Assembly (NCBI GenBank): GCA_049997955.1
Contig: JAEBDY010000002.1
Span: forward strand, 496,001-560,000
Reading direction: 5' to 3'
Source: Umezawaea sp049997955
GTDB taxonomy: Bacteria; Actinomycetota; Actinomycetes; Mycobacteriales; Pseudonocardiaceae
DNA: 64,000 nt
The translations under genes were made by a program, and so were the position numbers. Shown piece after piece: positions 8,511 through 17,498 of this stretch; the first letter of the stretch is position 1; every line of letters begins with the position of its first letter. The notes under the pieces were generated by a model. It was not told the origin of the DNA and did no database searches. It was given only the letters and a program-made list of their open reading frames with translations.

Positions 8511-9599
8511 TCAGCCAGTGGAGTCGATGGTGGCGCTCGCCAGCACGAGGTCGCCGGAGGCGTCCGGGCGGTACAGCGCCACGGCCTGGCCGGGGGCCAC
8601 GCCCGTCAGCGGCTCGCGCAGGTGGACCCGCAACACGTCGCCGACCAGCTCGGCCACCGCCGGAGCCGTGCCGCCGTGGGCGCGGACCTGGGCGACGCAC
8701 TCGACGGGCCCGTCCAGCGGGACGCCGTTCGGCCAGGAGGCGCGGACGGCGACGATCTCCGTCACCGCCAGCTTCTCCGCCGCGCCGACGCGGACGTTGC
8801 CCGACACCGGCTCCAGCGCGAGCACGTACCGGGGACGGCCGTCCGGGGCGGGTGCGTCGATGCCGAGGCCCTTGCGCTGGCCGACGGTGAACTCGTGCAC
8901 GCCCGCGTGGCGGCCCAGCACCGCGCCGGTCTCGTCGTCGATCAGCAGCCCCGGCGACTCACCGATCCGGTTGCCGAGGAACTTCTGGGTGTCGCCGTCC
9001 GGGATGAAGCAGATGTCGTGGCTGTCCGGCTTCTCCGCCACGCCGAGACCGCGCGCGGCCGCCTCCTCGCGGACGGCGGCCTTCGTGCTGCCCCCCAACG
9101 GGAACATGGCGTGCGACAGCTGCTCACGGGTCAGCGAGGCCAGGACGTACGACTGGTCCTTGCCGTCGTCCGCGCTGCGGCGCAGCTCGACCAGACCGTC
9201 CTCAATGGACAGCCGGGCGTAGTGGCCGGTGCAGACGGCGTCGAACCCGAGCGCGATGGCCTTGTCGAGCAGCGCCTCGAACTTGATCCGCTCGTTGCAG
9301 CGCAGGCACGGGTTCGGGGTGCGACCGGCCGCGTACTCCGCGACGAAGTCGTCCACCACGTCCTCGGTGAAGCGCTCGGCGAAGTCCCACACGTAGAACG
9401 GGATGCCCATCAGGTCCGCCGCGCGACGGGCGTCGTGCGCGTCCTCGACGGTGCAGCAGCCCCGCGCGCCGGTGCGCAGCGTGCCGGGTTTGGCGGACAG
9501 CGCGAGGTGCACGCCGGTCACGTCGTGACCCGCTTCCACCGCGCGCGCGGCCGCCACCGCGGAGTCGACCCCACCGCTCATCGCCGCGAGCACCCGCAT
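8511..9599 (-). CDS. mnmA: tRNA-specific 2-thiouridylase MnmA
   Basis: 362 aa, typical length. It adenylates U34 of tRNA(Lys/Glu/Gln) and transfers sulfur to C2. Seen: the PP-loop SGGVDS at residues 8-13; PNPCLRCN with the first catalytic Cys at 98; the TGHYARL substrate loop; the second catalytic Cys at 197 in HDICFIPDG; and FTVGQRKGLGI at the start of the C-terminal domain. The start ATG at 9599 lies 4 bases after the cysteine desulfurase stop, so the sulfur donor and the thiolase are co-transcribed, as in Mycobacterium (Rv3024c-Rv3025c). Confidence 0.97.
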   Translation of the reverse strand: MRVLAAMSGGVDSAVAAARAVEAGHDVTGVHLALSAKPGTLRTGARGCCTVEDAHDARRAADLMGIPFYVWDFAERFTEDVVDDFVAEYAAGRTPNPCLRCNERIKFEALLDKAIALGFDAVCTGHYARLSIEDGLVELRRSADDGKDQSYVLASLTREQLSHAMFPLGGSTKAAVREEAAARGLGVAEKPDSHDICFIPDGDTQKFLGNRIGESPGLLIDDETGAVLGRHAGVHEFTVGQRKGLGIDAPAPDGRPRYVLALEPVSGNVRVGAAEKLAVTEIVAVRASWPNGVPLDGPVECVAQVRAHGGTAPAVAELVGDVLRVHLREPLTGVAPGQAVALYRPDASGDLVLASATIDSTG

Positions 9600-9603
9600 C
9601 CCG

Positions 9604-10806
9604 CTACACCTCCGCCTTGACGTTCTTGCCACGGGAGCGCCGCATGCCCGCCAGGCCCGCGCTGCGCGCGCGGTCCACGACCGGGCCGATCGCCTCGGCC
9701 AGGTCGTGCACGTCCTGCGCGGTCGACGTGTGCCCCAGCGAGAACCGCAGCGAACCGCGGGCCAGCGCGGGTTCGACGTCCATCGCGAGCAGCACGTGGC
9801 TGGGCTGCGCGACACCAGCCGTGCAGGCCGATCCGGTCGAGCACTCGATGCCCTTGGCGTCGAGCAGCATCAGCAGGCTGTCGCCCTCGCAGCCGGGGAA
9901 CGTGAGGTGGGCGTTGCCGGGGAGCCGCAGCTCACCGGGGTCGCCGTTGACGATCGCGTCCGGCACGACCCGGCGCACCGACGCGATCAGCTCGTCGCGC
10001 AGCGCGGCCACGGCCACGGCGTTGTGCGGCTGGTCCTCCACGGCCCGCCGCACGGCGGTCGCGAGACCGACGATCGCGGGCACGTCCAGGGTGCCGGAGC
10101 GGACGTCGCGCTCCTGGCCGCCGCCGTGCAGCAGCGGCGTGCACGCCACGTCGCGGGCGAGCAGCAGCACGCCGACGCCGTACGGGCCGCCGACCTTGTG
10201 GCCGGTCATCGTCAGCGCGTCGGCCCCGCTCGACGTGAAGTCGACCGGCACCGCGCCCACGGCCTGCACCGCGTCGGTGTGGAACGGCACGCCACGGGAG
10301 GCGCACACGGCGGCCAGCTCGGCGACCGGGTTGATCGTGCCGACCTCGTTGTTCGCCCACATCGCCGTCACCAGCGCCACGTCGTCGCCCTGGAGCGCCT
10401 CGCGCAGCACCTCGGGGTGCACGCGGCCGTGCGAGTCCGTCTCCAGCCACGTCACCTCGGCGCCGTCCTGGTCCGCGAGCCACTGCACCGCGTCCAGCAC
10501 CGCGTGGTGCTCGACGGCGGACGCGAGGATCCGCCTGCGGCGCGGGTCGGCCGCTCGACGGGCCCAGAAGACGCCCTTGACCGCCAGGTTGTCGCTCTCG
10601 GTGCCGCCGCCGGTGAAGATGACCTCGGACGGCCGGGCGCCCAGCGCGTCCGCGATGTCCTCCCGCGATTCCTCCACGGCCCGGCGCGCGCGCCTGCCGG
10701 AGGTGTGCAGCGAGGAGGCGTTGCCCAGGGTGGACAAAGCCCGCGTCATCGCCGTGATCGCATCGGGGTGCATCGGCGTGGTGGCAGCATGATCGAGGTA
10801 GGCCAT
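9604..10806 (-). CDS. cysteine desulfurase (IscS/NifS-like)
   Basis: 400 aa class V PLP aminotransferase-fold enzyme that takes sulfur from L-cysteine as an enzyme persulfide. Seen: YLDHAATTP at the N-terminus, the SAVEHHAVL histidine, NNEVGTINP, the PLP lysine K204 in TGHKVGGPYG, RSGTLDVP, and the active-site Cys at 338 in ECSTGSAC. The neighbouring mnmA, 4 bases downstream, indicates delivery of sulfur to tRNA thiolation. A role in Fe-S cluster assembly is also possible, but suf genes are not in the window. Confidence 0.95.
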   Translation of the reverse strand: MAYLDHAATTPMHPDAITAMTRALSTLGNASSLHTSGRRARRAVEESREDIADALGARPSEVIFTGGGTESDNLAVKGVFWARRAADPRRRRILASAVEHHAVLDAVQWLADQDGAEVTWLETDSHGRVHPEVLREALQGDDVALVTAMWANNEVGTINPVAELAAVCASRGVPFHTDAVQAVGAVPVDFTSSGADALTMTGHKVGGPYGVGVLLLARDVACTPLLHGGGQERDVRSGTLDVPAIVGLATAVRRAVEDQPHNAVAVAALRDELIASVRRVVPDAIVNGDPGELRLPGNAHLTFPGCEGDSLLMLLDAKGIECSTGSACTAGVAQPSHVLLAMDVEPALARGSLRFSLGHTSTAQDVHDLAEAIGPVVDRARSAGLAGMRRSRGKNVKAEV

Positions 10807-10827
10807 CGCGCTCCCAGGGTAGCCCGT

Positions 10828-12207
10828 TCAGGCAACGGCCTTCGTGCGCGGACCCGTGAGGAACGCGCCGAGGACCGCCAGCGCCGCCATGGCGAGGTCG
10901 AACGGGATGATCGCGGCCGTCGGGGCGGCGGTCGAGGCGAACGCGGTGATCACGACGCCGCCGACGCCGACCAGGAACGCCGAGCCCAGCATGTCGCTGA
11001 TCTGCACCGCGGACGAGTTGAAGCCGCGGTCGGCGTCCGTGGACGCGGCCAGCACGAGCACGCTCACGCTGGACATCGCCAGGCCCATGCCCGCGCCCGC
11101 GATGGCCCACAGCGGCGCGGTGGCCCAGGCCGGACCCCACTCGGGAGCGATCAGCGTCACGCCCGCGATGCCCGTGGCGTTGAGCACAAAGCCCCAGCGG
11201 ATCAGCGTGCCGCGCGGGATGTCCGGTTTGCGGGACTGCCACAGCGACGCCGTCGTCCAGCCGAGCGCGCTCAGCGTCAGCGGGATGCCGGACGCGAGCG
11301 GCGAGTAGCCGTGGACGGAGGTCAGGGTGAGGGGGATGAACGCCTCGGTCGCGAAGAACGAGCCCGCGAGCATCCCACGGGCCAGCACCGTCACGGGGAG
11401 GCCGCGGCGGGCGGTGAGCGTGCCCCTGGGCAGCAGGACGCGCAGCGACGGCACCAGCATGGCCAGCCCCGCCGCGCCCAGCAGCAGGTTCAGCCCGCGC
11501 GGGTGCTGGGCGGCCCAGCTCAGCGCCGAGACGCCCACGCCACCGCCGACGGCGGCGAGCAGCAGACCTCGACGGGCGGTGACGGCGCTGTCCACGTGCT
11601 TCGGCAGCGTGCGCAGCACCGGGACGAGCAGCAGGAAGCCGATCAGCACCAGCGGGGCCAGTGCGAGGAACACCAGCCGCCAGGTCAGCTGCTCGGTGAA
11701 GAAGCCCGCGAGCGCCGGGCCGACCAGCGACGGCACGACCCAGGCGGCGGACAGCGCGCCGAACACGGCGGGGCGGTCGCGCTCCGGGTACACGAGACCG
11801 ATCACCACGTAGATGGCGACGATCTGCATGCCCGCGCCGAAGCCCTGGAGCACCCGGCCCCCGAGCAGCGTCCCCATGTCCTGGGCGAACCCGGCGATCA
11901 GCAGACCGGCGAGGAACACCACCGGACCCGCCAGCAGCACGGGCTTGGGGCCGCGCAGGTCGCAGAACCGGCCGGACAGCACCGTCGCGACCACGCTGGC
12001 CGCCAGGAACGCGACGAACGGCCAGGCGTACAGCTCGTCGCCCCGGAGGTCGGAGACCATCCTGGGCATCGCGGTGCTGACGCCCATCGCCTCGAACGCC
12101 AGCAGCGTCACCAGGAGGACGATCCCGGCGGTCGGCCCCCGGCGGTCCGGGGCCCACAACCTGCTCTTCTCGGCGCTGTCGGTGATGCTCACCAGCCTAT
12201 CGTTCAA
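10828..12207 (-). CDS. MFS transporter, multidrug-type
   Basis: 459 aa with 12-14 hydrophobic helices. The motif-A-like loop SGRFCDLRGPKPVLL follows helix 2, and VLQGFGAGMQ lies in helix 4. It resembles drug:proton antiporters. The start ATG at 12207 overlaps the acyltransferase stop by 11 bases. A GTG at 12192 (VSITDS) is an alternative. Its position in the acyltransferase transcript suggests cotranscription, but the substrate cannot be inferred. Confidence 0.85.
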   Translation of the reverse strand: MNDRLVSITDSAEKSRLWAPDRRGPTAGIVLLVTLLAFEAMGVSTAMPRMVSDLRGDELYAWPFVAFLAASVVATVLSGRFCDLRGPKPVLLAGPVVFLAGLLIAGFAQDMGTLLGGRVLQGFGAGMQIVAIYVVIGLVYPERDRPAVFGALSAAWVVPSLVGPALAGFFTEQLTWRLVFLALAPLVLIGFLLLVPVLRTLPKHVDSAVTARRGLLLAAVGGGVGVSALSWAAQHPRGLNLLLGAAGLAMLVPSLRVLLPRGTLTARRGLPVTVLARGMLAGSFFATEAFIPLTLTSVHGYSPLASGIPLTLSALGWTTASLWQSRKPDIPRGTLIRWGFVLNATGIAGVTLIAPEWGPAWATAPLWAIAGAGMGLAMSSVSVLVLAASTDADRGFNSSAVQISDMLGSAFLVGVGGVVITAFASTAAPTAAIIPFDLAMAALAVLGAFLTGPRTKAVA

Positions 12208-13051
12208 CCTCGACCGGGGTGGAGGTCAAGAGGACGTGCGCCCTGGTGGGGGTGCCGTGCACCACTCGTTCGGCCTCCCCCTGCACCAGCGCGGCCAGTT
12301 CCCGGCGGGTCGCGGCGCGGCCGGGGGCGATCTCGTCCAGCACGTGCACCTCGACCACCAGCCCCCGCAGCCGGACGACGCGGCGGATGGAGTCGAACAG
12401 CGCGTCCGTCCCGACGAACGCCGGACTGGTCGTGGGCGTGCCGTCCGCGAGGCGGTAGCGCAGCACCACCGGCCGCACCGGGACACCGGCGTCGAGCGCG
12501 GACTGGAACAGCGCGGGCCGGTAGCCGCCGGACGCCAGACCGCACCACGTCGTGCCCTCGGCGTGGATGCCGACGGCGGCCCCGTCCCGCAGCGCGGACG
12601 CCAGTTCGGCGACCGTGCCGGGCAGCTGCGACAGGCGCTCCCGGTCCAGGTAGACCGTCCGGGCCGCGGTGATCACCCGACCCAGCACCGGCCAGTCGCG
12701 GATGTCGCGCTTGGCCACCATGCGGATCGGCTGCACGCCGTCGATGGCCAGTTCGTCCAGCCAGGACACGTGGTTGCTGACCACCAGCACCCCGCGGCCG
12801 GGCGTCTCCTGGAACCGGGACGGGCCGTGCACGGCGATCCGGGCGCCGAACGCCCGGAGCAGCACGCGGAACCACTGCCGCAGCACGGTTTCGCGGGCGT
12901 TCCCGCGGAGGACGAGGACGAAGACCCCGCAGAGCAGGACGACGGCCGCCGCGACCAGCCGGAACGCGGCCCTCAGCTGACCGACCGTCGGGGTGGAACG
13001 ATCCAGGCAGCCGTCCCCGCACGGCGAGCGCGGCATCCACGCGTGCGTCAC
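12197..13051 (-). CDS. PlsC-like 1-acyl-glycerol-3-phosphate acyltransferase (OlsA-type candidate)
   Basis: 284 aa from a GTG at 13051 that overlaps the upstream gene's stop (GTGA). One N-terminal membrane helix (about 31-52) is followed by the acyltransferase signature NHVSWLD (HX4D) and a second block GIHAEGTTW (the usual EGTR-type motif). It would acylate a lysolipid at the membrane. It is paired with an OlsB-like N-acyltransferase directly upstream, the arrangement of OlsB/OlsA ornithine-lipid synthesis, and of Rv3026c-Rv3027c in M. tuberculosis. PlsC for ordinary phosphatidic acid remains the alternative. Confidence 0.85.
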   Translation of the reverse strand: MTHAWMPRSPCGDGCLDRSTPTVGQLRAAFRLVAAAVVLLCGVFVLVLRGNARETVLRQWFRVLLRAFGARIAVHGPSRFQETPGRGVLVVSNHVSWLDELAIDGVQPIRMVAKRDIRDWPVLGRVITAARTVYLDRERLSQLPGTVAELASALRDGAAVGIHAEGTTWCGLASGGYRPALFQSALDAGVPVRPVVLRYRLADGTPTTSPAFVGTDALFDSIRRVVRLRGLVVEVHVLDEIAPGRAATRRELAALVQGEAERVVHGTPTRAHVLLTSTPVEVER

Positions 13052-13812
13052 GGCGCTTCCCCCAGGAAGAACTTGAGGTACCGCTTGTCCATCCGAGACG
13101 GGTTCATCAGGACGAACAGGTCGGCGACCCCGAAGTCGGGGTCGAACGCGGGCGGGCCGCACACCTTCGCGCCCATCCGCAGGTAGCCCTTCAGCAGCGG
13201 CGGCAGCACCGCCCTGGCGGGCGCGGGACCGGGCGTCCACGGGTTCAGCGGGCGCACCCGGAACTCCTCGTCCGAGTAGTGCTTGGCGCGCACGGTCTCC
13301 CAGACGCCGGACGCGTGCTCGCCACCGTCCGCCAGCGACACCGACGCGCAGCCCGCGAGCCAGGTGTGGCCCGACAGCAGCATGTACCGCGCGATTCCAG
13401 CCCAGACGAGACTGACGACGGCGCCGCTGCGGTGGTCCGGGTGGACGCAGGACCGACCGGTCTCCACCAGCGAGTGGCGCAGGTGCGCCAGTCCTGCCAG
13501 GTCGAACTCGGTCTCGGAGTAGAAGCCGCCCGCTTCGCGCGCCCGGTCGGGCGGCAGCATCCGGTACGTGCCTACGATCTCCCCCGACGTGTCGTCGCGC
13601 ACGACGAGGTGGTCGCAGAACTCGTCGAACCGGTCGACGTCGTGCCCAGGTACGGAGGTGTGCAGCGAAGCACCCACCTCGTCGGCGAACACCAGGTAGC
13701 GGAGCCGTTGCGCGGCAACGACTTCGGCGCTGTCACGGGCGACCAGGAGGGAGTACCCTGGCGTGCCGGTCGCGGGCCGGGCGGTGCTGACAAGCAGTTG
13801 CGGCTGCGTCAT
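13048..13812 (-). CDS. OlsB-like GNAT N-acyltransferase
   Basis: 254 aa GNAT of the Acetyltransf_5/OlsB group. LRYLVFADEVGA near residue 38, VDRFDEFCDHLVVRD, IVGTYRMLP, and the ETGRSCVHPDHRSG core are the family signatures, and the C-terminal half ends DKRYLKFFLGEAP. OlsB transfers a 3-hydroxyacyl group from ACP to ornithine's alpha-amine to form lyso-ornithine lipid, and the downstream PlsC-like enzyme would add the second chain. Substrate assignment is by family and pairing only. Divergent from the 13991 gene across 178 bases. Confidence 0.8.
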   Translation of the reverse strand: MTQPQLLVSTARPATGTPGYSLLVARDSAEVVAAQRLRYLVFADEVGASLHTSVPGHDVDRFDEFCDHLVVRDDTSGEIVGTYRMLPPDRAREAGGFYSETEFDLAGLAHLRHSLVETGRSCVHPDHRSGAVVSLVWAGIARYMLLSGHTWLAGCASVSLADGGEHASGVWETVRAKHYSDEEFRVRPLNPWTPGPAPARAVLPPLLKGYLRMGAKVCGPPAFDPDFGVADLFVLMNPSRMDKRYLKFFLGEAP

Positions 13813-13990
13813 GGTTCAAGGTTTACCGAGCAGTTGGGAACCACCGGCAGGTCGAAGCGGTGACGCGTTCGTGCCATCTCGATGAATGGCCGGTTCTCAG
13901 GTTCCGCTCAGGAAGGCCTGCCGGCGCGGAGCAACGGCCGCTCGGCAGGCCTCGGCGAGTCCACCACCCGCTCACGCAAGGAGATTCCAC

Positions 13991-15400
13991 GTGGAGGTCA
14001 GGCGGTTCCGCCCACCACCGGGATGGCCGAGGCCGCCCCAGGGATGGGTGCCTCCCCCTGGCTGGGCCCCGGACCCCTCCTGGCCGCCCGCCCCCGCGGG
14101 CTGGCAGTTCTGGGGTCCCGTCGCCCAGGCGCACCTGACCGCTCCCGTCCCCCGGATCCGCGTGCCCGTCATCCCACCTCCGGCGACCAACGGCTTCGGC
14201 AGCCGCCGCAAGGCGCTGGAGGCCGAGAACACCAAGCTGCGGGAAGCGCTGGCCACCGCCGGGATCTACGACGACTCCGCGCGCGTCGAGCGGATCCGGA
14301 TGATGGAGGGCCAGCTCCAGAACGTGCTCGCGCAGGTGTCCCGCGCCCGCGCGGAACTGGAGGCCGTGCGGGACGAGCTGATCAACGCCTCGGACACCGC
14401 GATGCTCCAGGCGGCGGGCGTGTACGCCTACGCGCACCCGCTGGACGACGCCGTCGGCTACAAGGAGCGGATCGTCGCGATCAAGGAGGACACCAAGGCG
14501 TTCGTGCGCACCGGCAACGCCGTGACGGCCACGACGAACTGGCAGGTCAACGGGTCGCTGGTCGAGGGCAAGAAGATGGTGGACGACTTCTCCAAGCTCC
14601 TGCTGCGCGCGTACAACACCGAGGCCGACAACTGCGTGCGGACCGTCAAGCCGCAGTCGCGGCAGAACTCCGTGGAACGGCTGACGAAGATCTCCGAGAC
14701 GATCGCCCGGCTGGGCCAGTCGATGGAGATCGGCATCGACGAGCGCTACCACCGGCTGAGGTGCGCGGAGATCGTGCTGACGGCCGACTTCCGGGCCAAG
14801 CTCGAAGCGGAGAAGGAAGAGGCCCGCGCGATCCGCGAGGAGATGAAGGAGCAGGCCGCCGCCGCCCGCGACTACGAGCGGGCGCGGGCGAAGTGGGACA
14901 AGGAGCAGGCGCACGTCGAGAGCTCCCTGGCGGCGCTGCTCCGGCGGGGTGACGGCGAGTCCGTGGCCGCGCTGGCGCTGCGGTCCCGCATGGAGGAGGT
15001 CGAGGCGGGCCGGTTGGTCGTGGAGGAGCTGGCCGGGAACGCGCGCGCGGGCCACGTCTACGTGATCAGCAACATCGGGGCGTTCGGCGACGGGGTCGTG
15101 CAGATCGGGATGACGCGGCGGCTGGACCCCTACGACCGCGTTCGGGAACTGGGCGACGCGTCCGTGCCGTTCCGGTTCGACGTGCACGCGCTGGTGCAGA
15201 ACCACGACGCGGTGGGGCTGCTGAAGGTGCTGCACGAGCGGTTCGCGGACCGGCGGCTCAACCAGGTGAACCCCCGGCGCGAGTTCTTCCGGGCCACGCC
15301 CGCGGAGGTGCTGGCGGTGTTGCGGGAGATCCCCGACGCGGGCGTGGTCGAGTTCGTCGAGCGCCCGGCGGCCCCGGAGTGGCGGGCCAGCACGCCGTGA
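13991..15400 (+). CDS. DUF4041 coiled-coil protein with C-terminal T5orf172 (GIY-YIG-like) domain
   Basis: 469 aa from the GTG at 13991, chosen for AAGGAG 8 bases upstream. Residues 5-45 form a Trp/Pro-rich segment with repeated PPPGW/PPQGW units. A long helical, coiled-coil-prone region (about 75-340, with KALEAENTKLREAL near its start) corresponds to DUF4041. Residues about 353-445 form the T5orf172/MUG113 GIY-YIG-like domain, beginning GHVYVIS, with QIGMTRRLDPYDRVREL, LHERF and RREFF. The architecture occurs in phages and bacteria and its activity is not established; the GIY-YIG fold suggests nuclease action. No prophage or defence genes adjoin it. Confidence 0.75.
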   Translation: MEVRRFRPPPGWPRPPQGWVPPPGWAPDPSWPPAPAGWQFWGPVAQAHLTAPVPRIRVPVIPPPATNGFGSRRKALEAENTKLREALATAGIYDDSARVERIRMMEGQLQNVLAQVSRARAELEAVRDELINASDTAMLQAAGVYAYAHPLDDAVGYKERIVAIKEDTKAFVRTGNAVTATTNWQVNGSLVEGKKMVDDFSKLLLRAYNTEADNCVRTVKPQSRQNSVERLTKISETIARLGQSMEIGIDERYHRLRCAEIVLTADFRAKLEAEKEEARAIREEMKEQAAAARDYERARAKWDKEQAHVESSLAALLRRGDGESVAALALRSRMEEVEAGRLVVEELAGNARAGHVYVISNIGAFGDGVVQIGMTRRLDPYDRVRELGDASVPFRFDVHALVQNHDAVGLLKVLHERFADRRLNQVNPRREFFRATPAEVLAVLREIPDAGVVEFVERPAAPEWRASTP

Positions 15401-15404
15401 CGCG

Positions 15405-15443
15405 GAACCGCCCGGCTCACGGGGGACGTGAGCCGGGCGGTTC
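15405..15443. terminator. bidirectional hairpin terminator
   Basis: A perfect 16-bp stem, GAACCGCCCGGCTCAC at 15405-15420 with its complement at 15428-15443, and a 7-base G-rich loop. It lies between the convergent 13991 and etfA genes and probably stops transcription from both sides. There is no long T-run, as usual in actinobacteria. Confidence 0.8.
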
Positions 15444-15466
15444 TCAGCGCGTGGGTGCGGTGGCTG

Positions 15467-16426
15467 CTAGCCCTTGCGCTTGGAGACTTCCTCGGTGAGC
15501 TGCGGTGCGACGGTGAACAGGTCGCCCACGACGCCGAAGTCGGCGATCTCGAAGATCGGCGCCTCGTTGTCCTTGTTCACCGCGATGATCGTCTTCGACG
15601 TCTGCATGCCCGCGCGGTGCTGGATCGCGCCGGAGATGCCCAGCGCGATGTACAGCTGCGGGGACACCGTCTTGCCGGTCTGCCCGACCTGGAACTGGTG
15701 CGGGTAGTAGCCGGAGTCGACGGCGGCGCGCGAGGCGCCGACGGCCGCGCCGAGGCTGTCCGCCAGCTTCTCGACGACGTCGAAGCTCTCCGCGCTGCCG
15801 ACACCACGACCACCGGAGACGACCACGGAGGCCTCGGTCAGCTCGGGGCGGTCGCCGCCCACGATCTGCTCGCGGCCGGTGACCCTGGTGGCCTTCGCGG
15901 TGTCCACGGCGGTCAGCTCGACGGTCTCCTCGACCGCCGCGCCCTCCGCCTCGGACGCCTCGACGCCACCGGGGCGCACGGTGATGACCGGGATACCCGT
16001 GGTGATCTTCGACTTGACGACGAACGCGCCACCGAAGATGGACTGCGTGCCGGTGCCGTCCTCGTCGACGTCCACGACGTCGACCAGCAGACCGGAGACC
16101 AGGCGCGCGGCGAGCCTGCCCGCGACCTCCTTGCCCTCGATCGTGGCGGACACCAGGATCGCGGCGGGCGACGCCGTGCCCGCGATCGTGGCGAGCGCGT
16201 CGACCTTCGGCGTGACGAGGTAGTTCACCGCGTCGTCCGACTCGACCGCGTACACCTTGGCCGCGCCGTAGCGGCCCAGCGACTCCCTCACCTTCGCCGC
16301 GGTGCCGGGCGCGGCGACCACCACCGCGGACGGCTCGCCGAGACGGCGCGCGGCGGATAGGAGCTCATAGGTGACCTTCTTGACGTCGCCGTCGACGTGG
16401 TCGACGAGGACGAGTACCTCAGACAT
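15467..16426 (-). CDS. etfA: electron transfer flavoprotein subunit alpha
   Basis: 319 aa. It carries FAD with EtfB and relays electrons from acyl-CoA and other dehydrogenases to the quinone pool. The C-terminal FAD domain is clear: VVSGGRGVGS, SRAAVDSGYYPHQFQVGQTGKTV, IALGISGAIQHRAGM and IAVNKDNEAPIF are hallmark segments. The 14-base gap to etfB shows an operon. Same order as Rv3029c-Rv3028c. Confidence 0.97.
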   Translation of the reverse strand: MSEVLVLVDHVDGDVKKVTYELLSAARRLGEPSAVVVAAPGTAAKVRESLGRYGAAKVYAVESDDAVNYLVTPKVDALATIAGTASPAAILVSATIEGKEVAGRLAARLVSGLLVDVVDVDEDGTGTQSIFGGAFVVKSKITTGIPVITVRPGGVEASEAEGAAVEETVELTAVDTAKATRVTGREQIVGGDRPELTEASVVVSGGRGVGSAESFDVVEKLADSLGAAVGASRAAVDSGYYPHQFQVGQTGKTVSPQLYIALGISGAIQHRAGMQTSKTIIAVNKDNEAPIFEIADFGVVGDLFTVAPQLTEEVSKRKG

Positions 16427-16440
16427 GTGAACCCTCGCCT

Positions 16441-17223
16441 TCAGATGAGCTTCTGGCCGACGAGGTACTCGGCGATCTTGGAACCGCCCGCCCCCTCGTC
16501 GTCGATGCGCTGACCCGCGGTGCGCGGGGGCTTCGGGGACGCCTCGACCACACCGGACCAGGCTCCGCCGAGACCGACCTCGCCCGCGTCGACCCCGAGG
16601 TCGGCGACGGTGAGCGTGGTCACGGGCTTCTTCTTCGCGGCCATGATGCCCTTGAAGGACGGGTACCGCGGCTCGTTGATCTTCTCGGTGACGCTCACGA
16701 TCGCGGGGAGGGTCGCCTCCAGGTGCGCGACACCTTCCTCGGTCTCGCGCTCACCCTTGATGGTGGTGCCCTCGACGGTCAGCTTGCGCAGCTGCGTGAC
16801 CTGCGGCAGACCGAGGTACTCGGCCAGGATCGCCGGGATCGCGCCCGCGCGGCCGTCGGTGGCCTCGTTGCCCGCGATGACGAGGTCGAAGCCCTCGACG
16901 GTGCCGATCGCCTTCGCCAGCACCTTGGCGGTGCCGAAGACGTCGGAGCCGTGCAGGGTCTCGTCGGAGACGTGCACCGCCTTGTCGGCACCCATGGAGA
17001 GCGCCTTGCGGATCGCGTCGGTGGCGCGACTCGGACCCATGGCGATGACGGTCACCTCGCCGCCGTGGGCCTCCTTGAGCAACAGCGCCTCTTCGACCGC
17101 GCGTTCGTTGATCTCATCGAGGACGGCGTCCGCGGATTCGCGGTCAAGGGTGTGGTCGGCATCGGTGAGCTTGCGCTCGGACCAGGTGTCAGGCACCTGC
17201 TTGACCAGGACGACAATGTTCAT
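16441..17223 (-). CDS. etfB: electron transfer flavoprotein subunit beta
   Basis: 260 aa AMP-binding partner of EtfA. Starts MNIVVLVKQVPDTWSERKL. The ETF-beta signature region is seen as VIAGNEATDGRAGAIPAILAE, with the recognition-loop segment INEPRYPSFKGIMAAKKKP near 185-203. First gene of the etfBA unit. The 275 bases upstream, shared with the divergent degV-like gene, contain the promoter. Confidence 0.97.
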   Translation of the reverse strand: MNIVVLVKQVPDTWSERKLTDADHTLDRESADAVLDEINERAVEEALLLKEAHGGEVTVIAMGPSRATDAIRKALSMGADKAVHVSDETLHGSDVFGTAKVLAKAIGTVEGFDLVIAGNEATDGRAGAIPAILAEYLGLPQVTQLRKLTVEGTTIKGERETEEGVAHLEATLPAIVSVTEKINEPRYPSFKGIMAAKKKPVTTLTVADLGVDAGEVGLGGAWSGVVEASPKPPRTAGQRIDDEGAGGSKIAEYLVGQKLI

Positions 17224-17356
17224 AGGTCCTCTTCGACCTCCTGCGGACGGGCGGCGACGTGACTAGGCGACTGCTGGGAGACGCGCTGGTCGCCGGGTTG
17301 GTGCGACCCTGCCATGTCCTCGCCGCATTGGCATGGTGGTGTCGACCACCCTCATG

Positions 17357-17370
17357 TTACCCACGAGTAG
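17357..17370. promoter_or_regulatory. possible operator upstream of etfBA
   Basis: TTACCCACGAGTAG is an imperfect palindrome (TTAC-C/T-C..CGAGTA) about 135 bases upstream of etfB, in the 275-base divergent spacer. It has the look of TetR-type fatty-acid-catabolism operators, which would fit ETF, but the resemblance is loose. The rest of the spacer shows GCAAGC direct repeats around 17380-17405 and nothing else I can name. Confidence 0.25.
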
Positions 17371-17498
17371 CTGCGGTGCAAGCGGCGGCAAGCACCTTGC
17401 AAGCGTGACGGTACTCACGGTGCCCCGCTCAGCCCACTTGATCGGTTAAGAAGCAGACGCCAACCGATGCTCCACCGGTGCGGCTAGGGTCCGATTTC

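Noticed and set aside
9706..12672. A 988-codon open frame on the plus strand, and other very long frames such as 4147-5811 (minus) and 33591-37283 (minus, upstream part)
   Set aside because: They are antisense or out-of-frame shadows of clear genes in GC-rich DNA, with Arg/Gly/His-rich composition and no domains.
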